Notes: generated by a model not told the origin, from the letters alone. A DNA stretch of 59,529 nucleotides from Sphingobium sp. 66-54 (GCA_001899715.1 MKWI01000033.1:1-59529); one strand, 5' to 3'; positions 24,685-32,999 are shown, counted from the first letter of the stretch. A program made the numbers and translations.

Positions 24685-24944
24685 TTTCAGCAATCCCGCT
24701 GCATCCGACGCCTTCCTATCTTCGATGGGCTTCGCTATTACCGATCCGCTCCCGAGATACGCGGGAGCGGGGCGTGGAAACCCCTCTTGAGACACCTCGG
24801 TCGCCGATTTCGGAGGCCGGGTGGCATGCGCGCATGTCCAGCCGGTTCGCCGGTAAAGGCGCATGCGCTCGTTGTCTCAGCGGGTTTCCAACATCCGGCT
24901 TTGGCCGTCGCCCCAGGATCAAACAGGGGCGACGGAGGGGCAAC

Positions 24945-25505
24945 ATCAGCACGACATCACAACAGGCCGGGACACCGGCGTTCGGGATCGGCGACGTGAT
25001 CGCCAAGGTTTCACAGGTGGCGTTCGGCAAGCCGCTGGTCACGAATGTCTTACGCGGACATGTGGCCGAGGCGATCATCGCGCTCGCCCTGGAACCGGAA
25101 TGGAGATGGAGTAGTGCGGACTATGCCGGATGGGACTTCGAGCGATCAGACGGTCTCCGACTGGAGGTTAAGCAATCGGCGGCGATGCAGTCCTGGAGCA
25201 CCGGCAAGCCGAGCAAGGCGATCTTCGATGTCGCGGCGCGCACTGGATACTGGGAAAGCGGGACGCGGTGGATCGCCCAGCCAGGCCGACCTGCTCATCT
25301 GTATGTCTTCGCCCACCATTGCACCTACGGCGATGATGCCGATCATCGCGATCCGACGCAGTGGCAGTTCTATGTCGTGCCGTCGCAGGCCCTGCCTGAC
25401 GTGAAGAAACTCGGACTGGCGACGATCAGCACGTTGACCTCGGCGGTGCCGGTCACGGCCCTGGCGGACAAGGTGCGTGTCACTGCGTCGTCGCTGGGTG
25501 GCTGA
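24945..25505 (+). CDS. PD-(D/E)XK nuclease-like protein, start uncertain
   Basis: About 186 residues with RGHVAEAIIALAL, then WDFERSDGLRLEVKQSA, the Asp...Glu-x-Lys arrangement of PD-(D/E)XK nucleases, followed by YVFAHHCTYGDDADHRDPTQ and QFYVVPSQALP. Similar stand-alone proteins occur in many bacteria without a known role; a restriction or repair function is possible. The start is odd: GGAGGGG (24934-24940) sits at ideal distance from an in-frame ATC at 24945, not from ATG. The frame is open upstream to a GTG at 24774, but that part is Arg-rich and not family-like. An inactivated start is possible. Confidence 0.65.
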   Translation: MSTTSQQAGTPAFGIGDVIAKVSQVAFGKPLVTNVLRGHVAEAIIALALEPEWRWSSADYAGWDFERSDGLRLEVKQSAAMQSWSTGKPSKAIFDVAARTGYWESGTRWIAQPGRPAHLYVFAHHCTYGDDADHRDPTQWQFYVVPSQALPDVKKLGLATISTLTSAVPVTALADKVRVTASSLGG

Positions 25506-25540
25506 ACACGCAAGCCGCACAAGAGCATTGCCCTTGTCGA

Positions 25541-26092
25541 TCAGCCCGTCCCCGTGTCCTGCTTCGATGCAGGCGCCGGGGTCGCCAGACTTTCGGTGAC
25601 AAGTCGCATGAGCGCCGTCTCCTTGCCCAACAGCCCCCTGGAATGCGGCTCGGCACCCCTGGCGCGCAGAACCTGATCAAGCAGCGCATATTGCTCCTTG
25701 TCGAAATGCAGGACGACGGTGCGACCGTCGGGATCGAACCCTCCTTCGCTGAGATACATCTTCAGCTTGTGCGCGGTGCAGCTCTCGGCCACGTCGAGCA
25801 GATCGTCGATCGTATCGGATTGGACGTGTGCCGCGAGAAGGGACAACTTGGTCCAGCCAAGACGTTGTATCCTTTCGGCGGAAACATCCATTTCACTGAG
25901 CGCCTCGTCGATCTGGGCCAGATGATACGCCTTGCGAAGGTTGATCTTCAATTTTCGAGCGACCGACCTGAACTCGTCGCGATTTTCGTCCCGCACTTTT
26001 CGCAAGAAGCTCGCCGTGTCGAGGAGCCGAGACTTGCTGTGGTCGATCAAGTCCTGGGGCACCTCCGCCGCTGTTTTGTTGATCCCTTCCAT
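25541..26092 (-). CDS. DUF3102-like island protein with helix-turn-helix region
   Basis: The 183-residue product has a helical first half, FLRKVRDENRDEFRSVARKL then NLRKAYHLAQIDEALSEM and RLGWTKLSLLAAHV, which resembles DUF3102/ParB-like HTH regions of plasmid and phage proteins (the RxxxLGWTKL string is typical). The second half is mixed and ends with an acidic tail. It is convergent with the nuclease-like gene. Copy C of the island palindrome lies 175 bp upstream of its start. The family match is tentative. Confidence 0.6.
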   Translation of the reverse strand: MEGINKTAAEVPQDLIDHSKSRLLDTASFLRKVRDENRDEFRSVARKLKINLRKAYHLAQIDEALSEMDVSAERIQRLGWTKLSLLAAHVQSDTIDDLLDVAESCTAHKLKMYLSEGGFDPDGRTVVLHFDKEQYALLDQVLRARGAEPHSRGLLGKETALMRLVTESLATPAPASKQDTGTG

Positions 26093-26266
26093 CTGTGAAA
26101 CTTTCGTAGTTGTTGGGACCAGAAGCCTATGTGAAAGACGCAGCCGGGCAAGGGACGATCATGCCTCCGCTAGCCTGGTCTGTCCTGGGCGTGATCGACC
26201 TGACAGTTGCCGCGACCTGTGTCGGTAGGACGGAATATGCCACCCTGATCCTTCCGAAAGATAGAT

Positions 26267-26280
26267 TGCAATTAATTGCA
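26267..26280. repeat. Island palindrome copy C
   Basis: TGCAATTAATTGCA in the 205-bp space between the DUF3102-like and HNH-like genes; it shares 17 bases with copy B. Confidence 0.6.
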
Positions 26281-26297
26281 CACATCATGGTGGGCGA

Positions 26298-27323
26298 TCA
26301 GAGCAGCGCCTTCAATTCCTCCCGACGTGCGATCTTGGCGCGTTCACGCCTGACATATTCGGGGTCGATCAATTCGATTGCCCGCTGGTGGTAGGGATCG
26401 GCCCGTTCAAAGATGATATGCGGGCGATACTCTGGCCACAGCCGTTCAAAGCGGGCCAACCACTGCTCCTCCGTTACATGCCATGCTTCGGGTTCGCCTT
26501 CGTTAATAACGTAGTGAGGGGCCGGAAGGGCTTCCTCACCATCTCGCTCCCGACAGAGGGCAATATATTCGGCCATCCGCTCGAACTGGATTTCTCGGGC
26601 TGACCGTGAACGGGTTGGAACGATCTGCTGCGTTTTCGCCCTGGGTTCGACCGATTGGGTCGGCGGGACCGGAGGAAGCTGCTTGTCGCTGGTCGGGAGA
26701 GGCGAGGAACGAGTGCCTGCAATGATCTGGGCGTCGGACCAGCCCCGTGTCAGCCGGTGACGGATGGCGGATGCGGACACGCCCTGCAATTTTGCGATAC
26801 GGGAGGCCGTGAAGACTTCGCCGGTCCGCTGATCGTAGATCGTCAGGGTGTCGCCCTTGTTGTTATTCTGCGTCCGCTTGTCGGCCCAGCGCACCTTGCC
26901 GGGAGCATATTCGCGATCAGTGTTGTCGATCCTGTCGAGGGTGGCACCGGACACAGGCATTGGGCCGACGAGCCGCAGGAAATTCCGAAACTCACGAAAA
27001 TCGGGATGCACCTTGTCACCCTTCTGCTTGCTCCGGGTCAGCATGTTCCGGTGCGAGTTGGCCTCCGCCACATATTGCGCCCGAAGCTGCATCTTCGTCA
27101 GATGCTGGAGATTATGCACGAACTCGGCATCCTGCATTTTCTCAACGGGGGGACAAGTATGATCGGATTTACTCATGAGCGTGACGTCGCCTGCCGTGTC
27201 GCAGGCCGGAACAGGCGCGATTGCTGGCGTTGCGACGATTTTCTCATGGTCCTGCGATGTCGCGTCATGTGAGAAAATTTCTCCGGGGGCGGACATCAGA
27301 TGTACGACGGTATTCGACTTCAT
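26298..27323 (-). CDS. HNH/AP2-like island protein
   Basis: The 341-residue product has, at about residues 135-165, the pattern TLDRIDNTDREYAPGKVRWA then TQNNNKG, closely like the end of HNH homing endonucleases (SLDRIDNxxGYxPxNCRWA...QxxN). It is followed by a NUMOD-like segment (GEVFTASRIAKLQGVSASAI, an HTH). The N-terminal 60 residues and C-terminal third are unfamiliar. The usual first metal-binding His-Asn triad is not obvious, so activity is uncertain. GAGGAGGA precedes the ATG at 27323. A stable stem-loop and a terminator on the opposite strand lie directly upstream. Confidence 0.6.
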   Translation of the reverse strand: MKSNTVVHLMSAPGEIFSHDATSQDHEKIVATPAIAPVPACDTAGDVTLMSKSDHTCPPVEKMQDAEFVHNLQHLTKMQLRAQYVAEANSHRNMLTRSKQKGDKVHPDFREFRNFLRLVGPMPVSGATLDRIDNTDREYAPGKVRWADKRTQNNNKGDTLTIYDQRTGEVFTASRIAKLQGVSASAIRHRLTRGWSDAQIIAGTRSSPLPTSDKQLPPVPPTQSVEPRAKTQQIVPTRSRSAREIQFERMAEYIALCRERDGEEALPAPHYVINEGEPEAWHVTEEQWLARFERLWPEYRPHIIFERADPYHQRAIELIDPEYVRRERAKIARREELKALL

Positions 27324-27350
27324 GATGAAGTCCTCCTCTGCTTGCGGTGG

Positions 27351-27432
27351 AGGAGCGCCGGGTGTAGAGTTCGCTAACGACCAGCGTCTCCGGCGCTCCT
27401 GAAGGCCCCACCGCGCCAACGGTGGGGTTTTT
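27351..27432 (+). ncRNA. Structured RNA ending in a rho-independent terminator
   Basis: On the plus strand, AGGAGCGCCGG (27351-27361) pairs with CCGGCGCTCCT (27390-27400) around a 28-base loop, and five bases later CCCCACCG (27406-27413) pairs with CGGTGGGG (27420-27427) followed by TTTTT. A perfect 11-bp stem next to an intrinsic terminator is the layout of an antisense or small RNA. It overlaps the leader of the HNH-like gene on the other strand. No promoter for it was identified. Confidence 0.5.
27406..27432 (+). terminator. Rho-independent terminator
   Basis: An 8-bp GC-rich stem (CCCCACCG/CGGTGGGG) with a 6-base loop, then TTTTT. It faces right and lies 112 bp inside the island's right end, where it may shield the chromosome from island transcription. 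Confidence 0.8.
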
Positions 27433-27543
27433 CATTCCAGGGGTATTGCCTATGAAACTGATCGGGTAAGACGAGGGCGTGGTTGCGCTCGGACGGGCGC
27501 GCTTACCACGGACGACCAAGTGGCGCTGTATCGTCGGGTTCGG

Positions 27544-27558
27544 TCCTCCGCTACCAAC
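27544..27558 (+). repeat. Right attachment core (attR) of genomic island
   Basis: TCCTCCGCTACCAAC, an exact direct copy of the tRNA-Met 3' end at 10400-10414. The bases to the left differ from the tRNA, as expected for an att site brought by the element. The minus-strand frame that crosses this core continues to a stop at 27450 and would be the recombinase C-terminus in the excised circle. Confidence 0.8.
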
Positions 27559-27706
27559 AATTCTCCTGATCGGTCATGCGGGAACACCGAGGATATCATC
27601 TCAACGAGTGTTCCAATCCCGCGTGAATGCTTGCGAGCCGGCGCGCAGACTCGAGGCACTGCGCGAACATAATCCTACCACCGCAGCCGAGCCGCGCATC
27701 GTTCGC

Positions 27707-27736
27707 AAAAGAAAAGGGCCGACCAACGGCCGGCCC
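27707..27736 (-). terminator. Rho-independent terminator of the PEP-CTERM gene
   Basis: Read on the minus strand, GGGCCG and CGGCCC pair across a short loop and are followed by TTTTCTTTT. It begins 24 bp after the PEP-CTERM stop codon. Confidence 0.8.
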
Positions 27737-27759
27737 TTCATTCAAAGCCCTGTGTGCAT

Positions 27760-28389
27760 TCAGGCGAAGCTGACGATCGTCCGCTTGCGGCTACGCAGGA
27801 TTCCGCCGGCCAAGCCAAAGCCAACAACCATCATCGCCCAGGTGGCAGGCTCAGGAACGGCAGGAAGCAACGTGAAAGTCGCCTTCACGTTGGCGCCATG
27901 CTTATAACCTTCCCGCAGATCAATCAGCCCCCAGTTGAAGGTAGCATCCTGCAACTCAACCTGAAGCTGAGTGCCGTTGGCAAAGCTGAAAACCTTCGAG
28001 TCCGACCAGGTCAGAACACCTGACTCGTTCACCCAACCGAAGAACCAATCAGCATCGCCGACCGTCTGCCCCGGAATGCTGCCATTTGCGGCGCTCGGCA
28101 ATGTGAACGCGAAATCGACAGAGATGTCCCGAGCGTTAAAATCGTCCGCATTAATGGCCCCTTCATTGGTCCAGATGCGGAACAGATCCACGGTCTTGCT
28201 GGGCGCGGCCGAGGTAAGATCAAAGCCAGCCACCAAATCAAACAGGTTCGCTGTCTGGATACCCAGCCCACCGTTCTCGTTTGCGTCAGCGTTCACAGTG
28301 TAGCTGCCAGTGAAGGTCGTTGCCTGCGCTCCCACGGACGCAACGACCAGAGCGGCCACGCTGGCCGCCGAATAGAAAAACCGCTTCAT
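27760..28389 (-). CDS. PEP-CTERM surface protein (PEPxxWA type)
   Basis: The 209-residue product has an N-terminal signal peptide (FFYSAASVAALVVASVGAQA) and a C-terminal sorting signal VPEPATWAMMVVGFGLAGG with a basic end (RSRKR). Such proteins are exported, cleaved by an exosortase and released or attached with the exopolysaccharide. The mature body (beta-rich, Asp/Asn-rich) has no known domain. No exosortase or PEP-CTERM-linked EPS gene is visible in the window, so the partner lies elsewhere. A strong terminator follows. It lies on the chromosomal side of attR. Confidence 0.88.
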   Translation of the reverse strand: MKRFFYSAASVAALVVASVGAQATTFTGSYTVNADANENGGLGIQTANLFDLVAGFDLTSAAPSKTVDLFRIWTNEGAINADDFNARDISVDFAFTLPSAANGSIPGQTVGDADWFFGWVNESGVLTWSDSKVFSFANGTQLQVELQDATFNWGLIDLREGYKHGANVKATFTLLPAVPEPATWAMMVVGFGLAGGILRSRKRTIVSFA

Positions 28390-28657
28390 TCCCATAACCC
28401 CTGACCTAATAGTGACAAATCGCGACCGTTATTAGTTAACGACCCGTTAGCAGGTGTAGGAATCATTCTCCACTGGAGGATTCCTCAAACTTGTTCCATT
28501 TTCGGACTCATTGCGTCGATGTTGTGAGGGCATCCAATGGGGCGCGTATAGCCTCGAACCGGCAGGGCAACGGAGCACCCACTCTCCCTTCGCTACGACG
28601 CATTGCGAAGCCGCGCTTTCTCTGGCAAGGCGCCGGAAACCAGCATGAGGAGAGGGC

Positions 28658-29893
28658 TTGGTGCGGCATTTTGATTGCCTCGTCATCGGCGGCGGGCATG
28701 CGGGCGCGCAAAGCGCCATTCTGTTGCGGCAACAGAAGTTCACAGGCACAGTCGGCCTGATCGGTGCCGAGCCTGACCTGCCCTATGAACGCCCTCCCCT
28801 CTCCAAGGATTATCTCGCCGGCGAGAAGGCGTTTGAGCGCCTCTTGCTTCGCCCCGCCGCCTTCTGGAACGAGCATGAGATCGAGCTGATTCTCGGCGAG
28901 CGCGTCAAGGCGATCGACCCCATCGCCCACAGCGTGCAGACGGCCAGCGGTACGGAATATAGCTACGGCAAGCTGATCTGGGCCGGCGGCGGCGTGGCCC
29001 GCCAGCTCTCCTGCCCCGGCGCGACGGCCGAGGGTCTGTTCACCGTCCGCACCCGAGCCGATGTCGACGCAATGATGGCGATGCTGCCTGACGCCCAACG
29101 GTTCACCATCGTCGGCGGCGGCTATATCGGTCTTGAAGCAGCCGCCGTGCTGAACAAGCTCGGCAAACAGGTGACGCTGATCGAGGCGCTCGACCGGGTG
29201 CTGGCACGCGTAGCCGGTCCCGCTCTCTCCACCTTCTTTCAGGGCGAACACGGCGCCCATGGTGTGGATATCCGGCTTTCTGCCGCCGTTGAAGCGATCG
29301 AAGTCGACGCCCAGAACCGCGCGACGGGCGTCCGTCTGGCCGACGGCACGATAGTGCCGAGCGATGCGGTGATCGTGGGCATCGGTATCATCCCGGAAAC
29401 CGGCCCGCTGATCCTCGCTGGTGCCAGCGGCGGCAATGGCGTGGATGTGGACGAGTTCGGCCAGACCTCGCTGCCGGATATCTACGCGGTCGGCGATTGC
29501 GCCGCGCATGAGAGTCGGTTCGCGGCTGGCCGGCGCATCCGCCTCGAATCGGTGCAGAACGCCAACGATCAGGCACGTGCCGCCGTACAGCATATCCTGG
29601 GTAATCCGGCACCCTATGACGCCGTGCCCTGGTTCTGGTCGAACCAGTATGACCTGCGCCTGCAGACGGTCGGTCTATCGCTCACCCATGACGAATGCCT
29701 CGTGCGTGGCGACCCGGCGACGCGCAGCTTCTCGCTTATCTATTTGCGGCAGGGCCAGGTAGTCGCGCTCGATTGCGTCAATCGCACCAAGGATTATGTG
29801 CAGGGCCGCGCGCTGGTGCTGGACGGCAGCCGGCCGGACCGCGAGCAACTCGCCAATATCGAGATTCCGCTCAAGGAAGTGGCGACGGCCTAG
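28658..29893 (+). CDS. FAD-dependent ferredoxin reductase-like oxidoreductase
   Basis: The 411-residue flavoprotein has an FAD Rossmann motif (LVIGGGHAGAQSAILLRQ), YERPPLSKDYL, a second NAD(P)-binding motif (TIVGGGYIGLEAAAVL) and the ATG/GD motif DIYAVGDCAAHES before the C-terminal domain with WFWSNQYDLRLQTVGL. This matches reductases of the rhodocoxin/putidaredoxin/ThcD type, which pass electrons from NAD(P)H to a [2Fe-2S] ferredoxin serving a P450 or Rieske oxygenase. No ferredoxin or oxygenase is adjacent. The start is TTG 28658 or GTG 28661, both behind AGGAGAGGG. Confidence 0.88.
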   Translation: MVRHFDCLVIGGGHAGAQSAILLRQQKFTGTVGLIGAEPDLPYERPPLSKDYLAGEKAFERLLLRPAAFWNEHEIELILGERVKAIDPIAHSVQTASGTEYSYGKLIWAGGGVARQLSCPGATAEGLFTVRTRADVDAMMAMLPDAQRFTIVGGGYIGLEAAAVLNKLGKQVTLIEALDRVLARVAGPALSTFFQGEHGAHGVDIRLSAAVEAIEVDAQNRATGVRLADGTIVPSDAVIVGIGIIPETGPLILAGASGGNGVDVDEFGQTSLPDIYAVGDCAAHESRFAAGRRIRLESVQNANDQARAAVQHILGNPAPYDAVPWFWSNQYDLRLQTVGLSLTHDECLVRGDPATRSFSLIYLRQGQVVALDCVNRTKDYVQGRALVLDGSRPDREQLANIEIPLKEVATA

Positions 29894-30028
29894 GACGGAT
29901 CGTCATTCAACGGGCGCAAAGCCTCGCTGCGCCGGCTTTCGTCCCCGCACCCACTGGGACAATCCCTCCATTGCACACAACCGGGGCGAAAGCGTAAGAT
30001 CGTGGCCTGACAACGTGAGGAGAGCAGG

Positions 30029-30460
30029 ATGGCTGCTCCATCCAATCTGGCCGGGCAGCGCTGGCTACCCTATCTTTTTCTGCTCTGGACGCTGATCGGC
30101 TGCGCGGCCTTCATCATGCAGTCGACCCAGGACCTCGACGCGCTGGCCCGGACCGATCCCTATCAGGCGGGTATCTGGGTAGCGATGCCGCTTTGGGTAT
30201 GGCTCTGCTACGGAATCGCAGTGCTGGCGGGCATGCTCGGCGCACTGGCCATGGTACTACGGCGGCGAATCGCGGTGGTATTCTCGCTCATCAGCCTGAT
30301 CGCCGTGCTCCTCCAGTTCGGGCACACCTTCCTGGGGACGGACATCCTTCAGGTGCGGGGTTTCGTCGCGGCCGCGATCTTTCCCATCGTGATCGTCCTG
30401 CTTTCGGCTGCCCAGCTTTGCTATGCGCACCTGCTCCAGCGCCGGGGGCACCTGCGCTAA
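30029..30460 (+). CDS. Small four-helix membrane protein
   Basis: A 143-residue protein with four clear membrane segments (WLPYLFLLWTLIGCAAFIM; LWVWLCYGIAVLAGMLGAL; IAVVFSLISLIAVLLQFGH; FVAAAIFPIVIVLLSAAQL) and a short basic tail. GAGGAG lies 7 bp before the ATG. It resembles uncharacterised integral membrane proteins conserved in sphingomonads and may be co-transcribed with the reductase 135 bp upstream. Function unknown. Confidence 0.7.
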   Translation: MAAPSNLAGQRWLPYLFLLWTLIGCAAFIMQSTQDLDALARTDPYQAGIWVAMPLWVWLCYGIAVLAGMLGALAMVLRRRIAVVFSLISLIAVLLQFGHTFLGTDILQVRGFVAAAIFPIVIVLLSAAQLCYAHLLQRRGHLR

Positions 30461-30860
30461 ACCGACACTTCACATTTCGCTGCGCGCACAGCAGATTTCG
30501 AACCATTTACGGACGTGGGCGTATTGAGCCAATCAACAAAGAGCGCGGCAAAACGAACAGCGCAAAGGACAATCCCGTCAAACCTTGCTCCACAAACTGA
30601 GTCGTAGAGCCGCAACGACGGGGGAAAGAGAGCCGATGTTCCCAGAGCAATGACCATAGCCGCGACAGCCCCGCGCAGTCGTTTTCGCTCTGCTCAGCCG
30701 CTCCCTCACATGCCACTCCCCGGTCAACCGTCCTGGGGAACAGCGCCGAAGCTCCAATTTGGCAAAACTGACGTTGAGCGTCCGCCTGCCCCCGAGCCGG
30801 AAACACCTATGCTGCATTGAAGCCGTCCTGCTTTCGGCAGGGATAAGGCATCGTGCGCCC
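30461..30860. other. Intergenic region without recognised gene
   Basis: A 400-bp space between convergent genes. Open frames exist on the minus strand, but they lack start signals and resemble no protein I know. A small hairpin CCTGC/GCAGG (30827-30841) near the nadC end could help termination. I see nothing else. Confidence 0.5.
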
Positions 30861-31745
30861 CTATATCTGCGCAAAATCCAGCCCAATGTCCGCCGCCGGC
30901 GCCGACTGGGTCAGGCGACCGACGCTGATATAATCCACCCCCGTTTCAGCGATCGCGCGGATGGTCTCCAGCCGCACGCCGCCTGAGGCCTCGGTCGGCA
31001 CCCGCTTGCCGACCAGCGTCACCGCGCCACGCAATATTTCCGGCGGCATGTTATCGAGCAACAGATGGGTGGCGCCCGCCGCGATGGCGGGCTCGATCTG
31101 GTCGATACGATCGACCTCGACGATGATCGTCCCGATCTGTGCCGCCCGCGCCGCGCCCACGGCCTGCCCGATCGAGCCCGCTACCGCGATGTGATTGTCC
31201 TTGATCATCGCCGCATCCCACAGACCCATGCGGTGGTTCTTGGCGCCGCCCATGCGGGTCGCATATTTCTCCAGCACGCGCAGGCCGGGAATGGTCTTGC
31301 GGGTATCCAGCAATGTCGCCCCGGTGCCGGCGATTCGGTCCACATAAGCGCGGGTGAGCGTCGCAATACCAGTCAGATGCTGCACGGTGTTCAGGGCAGA
31401 GCGCTCGGCGGTAAGCATGGCCCGTGCCCGTCCCCTCAAACGCATCAGGTCTGTGCGCGCCGGCACGCGCGCCCCCTCCTCCACCAGCCGCTCGATCTCC
31501 ACATCAGGATCGAGCGCGCGGAAGAACGCCTCGGCGATGGGCAGGCCAGCGACCGTCACAGCATCACGGCTGTCCATGACACCGGTGAACATGGCATCGA
31601 CGGGGATCACGCTTTCGGAGGTTACGTCACGCCCCCCTGCTCCCAACGCACCGCCCAGATCCTCTGCCAATGTCGCCGCCACGAAAGCAGCGAGGTTGAA
31701 CCCCGGCAGCGCAAAGCTTTCCTCACGGGCACGCATGTCGGTCAT
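30861..31745 (-). CDS. nadC: Nicotinate-nucleotide pyrophosphorylase (quinolinate PRTase)
   Basis: The 294-residue enzyme makes nicotinate mononucleotide from quinolinate and PRPP in de novo NAD synthesis. Motifs: LNTVQHLTGIATLT, DTRKTIPGLRVLEKYA, GGAKNHRMGLWDAAMIKDNH, and VDYISVGRLTQSAPAADIGLD near the end. The start at 31745 follows GGGGGA. It lies 50 bp downstream of nadA on the same strand; together they form the last two steps to NaMN. Confidence 0.95.
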   Translation of the reverse strand: MTDMRAREESFALPGFNLAAFVAATLAEDLGGALGAGGRDVTSESVIPVDAMFTGVMDSRDAVTVAGLPIAEAFFRALDPDVEIERLVEEGARVPARTDLMRLRGRARAMLTAERSALNTVQHLTGIATLTRAYVDRIAGTGATLLDTRKTIPGLRVLEKYATRMGGAKNHRMGLWDAAMIKDNHIAVAGSIGQAVGAARAAQIGTIIVEVDRIDQIEPAIAAGATHLLLDNMPPEILRGAVTLVGKRVPTEASGGVRLETIRAIAETGVDYISVGRLTQSAPAADIGLDFAQI

Positions 31746-31795
31746 CGGTTCCCCCATCCCTCTGGCAAATCGGCAGCAGGTGCCGAGCTGGCCGC

Positions 31796-32794
31796 TCAGG
31801 CTCGCGCGCCTACGTCACCCTTGCCCACCGTGCTGCTCGCCATTTCCAGCATCCGGTCGAGGCTGCGCTTGGCAGCGATCCGCAGTTCCTCGTCCATCTC
31901 GATGCGCGGCTGCAAATCGCGCAGTGCAAGATAGAGCTTTTCCAGCGTGTTGAGCGCCATATAGGGGCAGACGTTGCAGTTGCAGTTGCCGTCCCCGCCC
32001 GGCGCGCCGATGAAGGTCTTGTCCGGCAGCGCCAGTTCCATCTGGTGGATGATGTGCGGCTCGGTCGCCACGATCAGCGTGTCGCCGGGCATGGTCTTGG
32101 CAAAGTTCAATATGCCGCTGGTCGAACCGACATAATCGGCATGGTCGACGATATAGGCCGGGCACTCCGGGTGGGCAGCGATGGGCGCATCGGGATATTG
32201 CGCCTTGAGCTTGAGCAGTTCGGTCTCGCTGAAGCTCTCATGCACGATGCACACGCCCGGCCAGAGCAGCATCTCGCGGCCTAGCTTGCGCGCAAGATAG
32301 CCGCCCAGATGCTTGTCCGGGCCGAAGATGATCTTCTGCTCGGGCGGAAGCTGCTTGATGATCGTCTCGGCCGATGAGGAGGTGACGATGATGTCGCTCA
32401 GCGCCTTCACCTCAGCCGAGCAGTTGATGTAGCTCAGCGCCATATGATCCGGGTGCGCCTCGCGGAACGCCTTGAACGGACCGGGCGGGCAGCTATCCTC
32501 CAGGCTGCACCCGGCGTCCATATCCGGCAGCACCACGATCTTCTGCGGGCTCAATATCTTGGCGGTTTCGGCCATGAAACGCACGCCGCAGAAGGCGATC
32601 ACATCCGCGTCCGTCTCCGCCGCCTTGCGCGAGAGTTCGAGCGAATCGCCGACGAAATCCGCCAGATCCTGAATCTGTGGTTTCTGGTAATAATGGGCGA
32701 GGATCACGGCGTTGCGCTCCTTGCGCAGCCGATTGATCTCGGCGATCAGATCCAGTCCCGCCAAATTCCCGCCGATGCCGCCCCGTGCGTCCAT
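31796..32794 (-). CDS. nadA: Quinolinate synthase A
   Basis: The 332-residue enzyme condenses iminoaspartate with dihydroxyacetone phosphate, using a [4Fe-4S] cluster. Substrate motif: HYYQKPQIQDLADFVGDSLE. The three cluster cysteines are in INCSAEVKAL, HPECPAYIVDHADYVGSTSG and CNCNVCPYMALNTL. I chose the ATG at 32794 because the family N-terminus begins there. No nadB or aspartate dehydrogenase lies beside it, so iminoaspartate must be supplied from elsewhere. Confidence 0.94.
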   Translation of the reverse strand: MDARGGIGGNLAGLDLIAEINRLRKERNAVILAHYYQKPQIQDLADFVGDSLELSRKAAETDADVIAFCGVRFMAETAKILSPQKIVVLPDMDAGCSLEDSCPPGPFKAFREAHPDHMALSYINCSAEVKALSDIIVTSSSAETIIKQLPPEQKIIFGPDKHLGGYLARKLGREMLLWPGVCIVHESFSETELLKLKAQYPDAPIAAHPECPAYIVDHADYVGSTSGILNFAKTMPGDTLIVATEPHIIHQMELALPDKTFIGAPGGDGNCNCNVCPYMALNTLEKLYLALRDLQPRIEMDEELRIAAKRSLDRMLEMASSTVGKGDVGARA

Positions 32795-32999
32795 GATCGA
32801 ATCCTCTGACAAACCCTGCGGGGGAAATGGGCCCACGAGCGCTCGGGATCAACCTCTAAGCGCCGCTTATTGATATGCGACCCGGCTTTGCTGGACGGTG
32901 AGGCGCGGTTGCATCGCCCCGCCGGAAAGAGGCAACGCGGGTGGCTTTGCCATTGCAAACGGATCGCTTTGCCCCGATGCGGCTCGCAACGAGCGGAAA

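Noticed and set aside
24746..24770. CCGCTCCCG/CGGGAGCGG hairpin as a terminator of the DUF488 gene
   Set aside because: It lies upstream, not downstream, of that gene and has no T-tract on either strand; its role is unclear.
30507..30806. A 99-residue minus-strand frame in the 30.5-30.8 kb space
   Set aside because: No start signal, no recognisable motif and composition unlike neighbouring genes.
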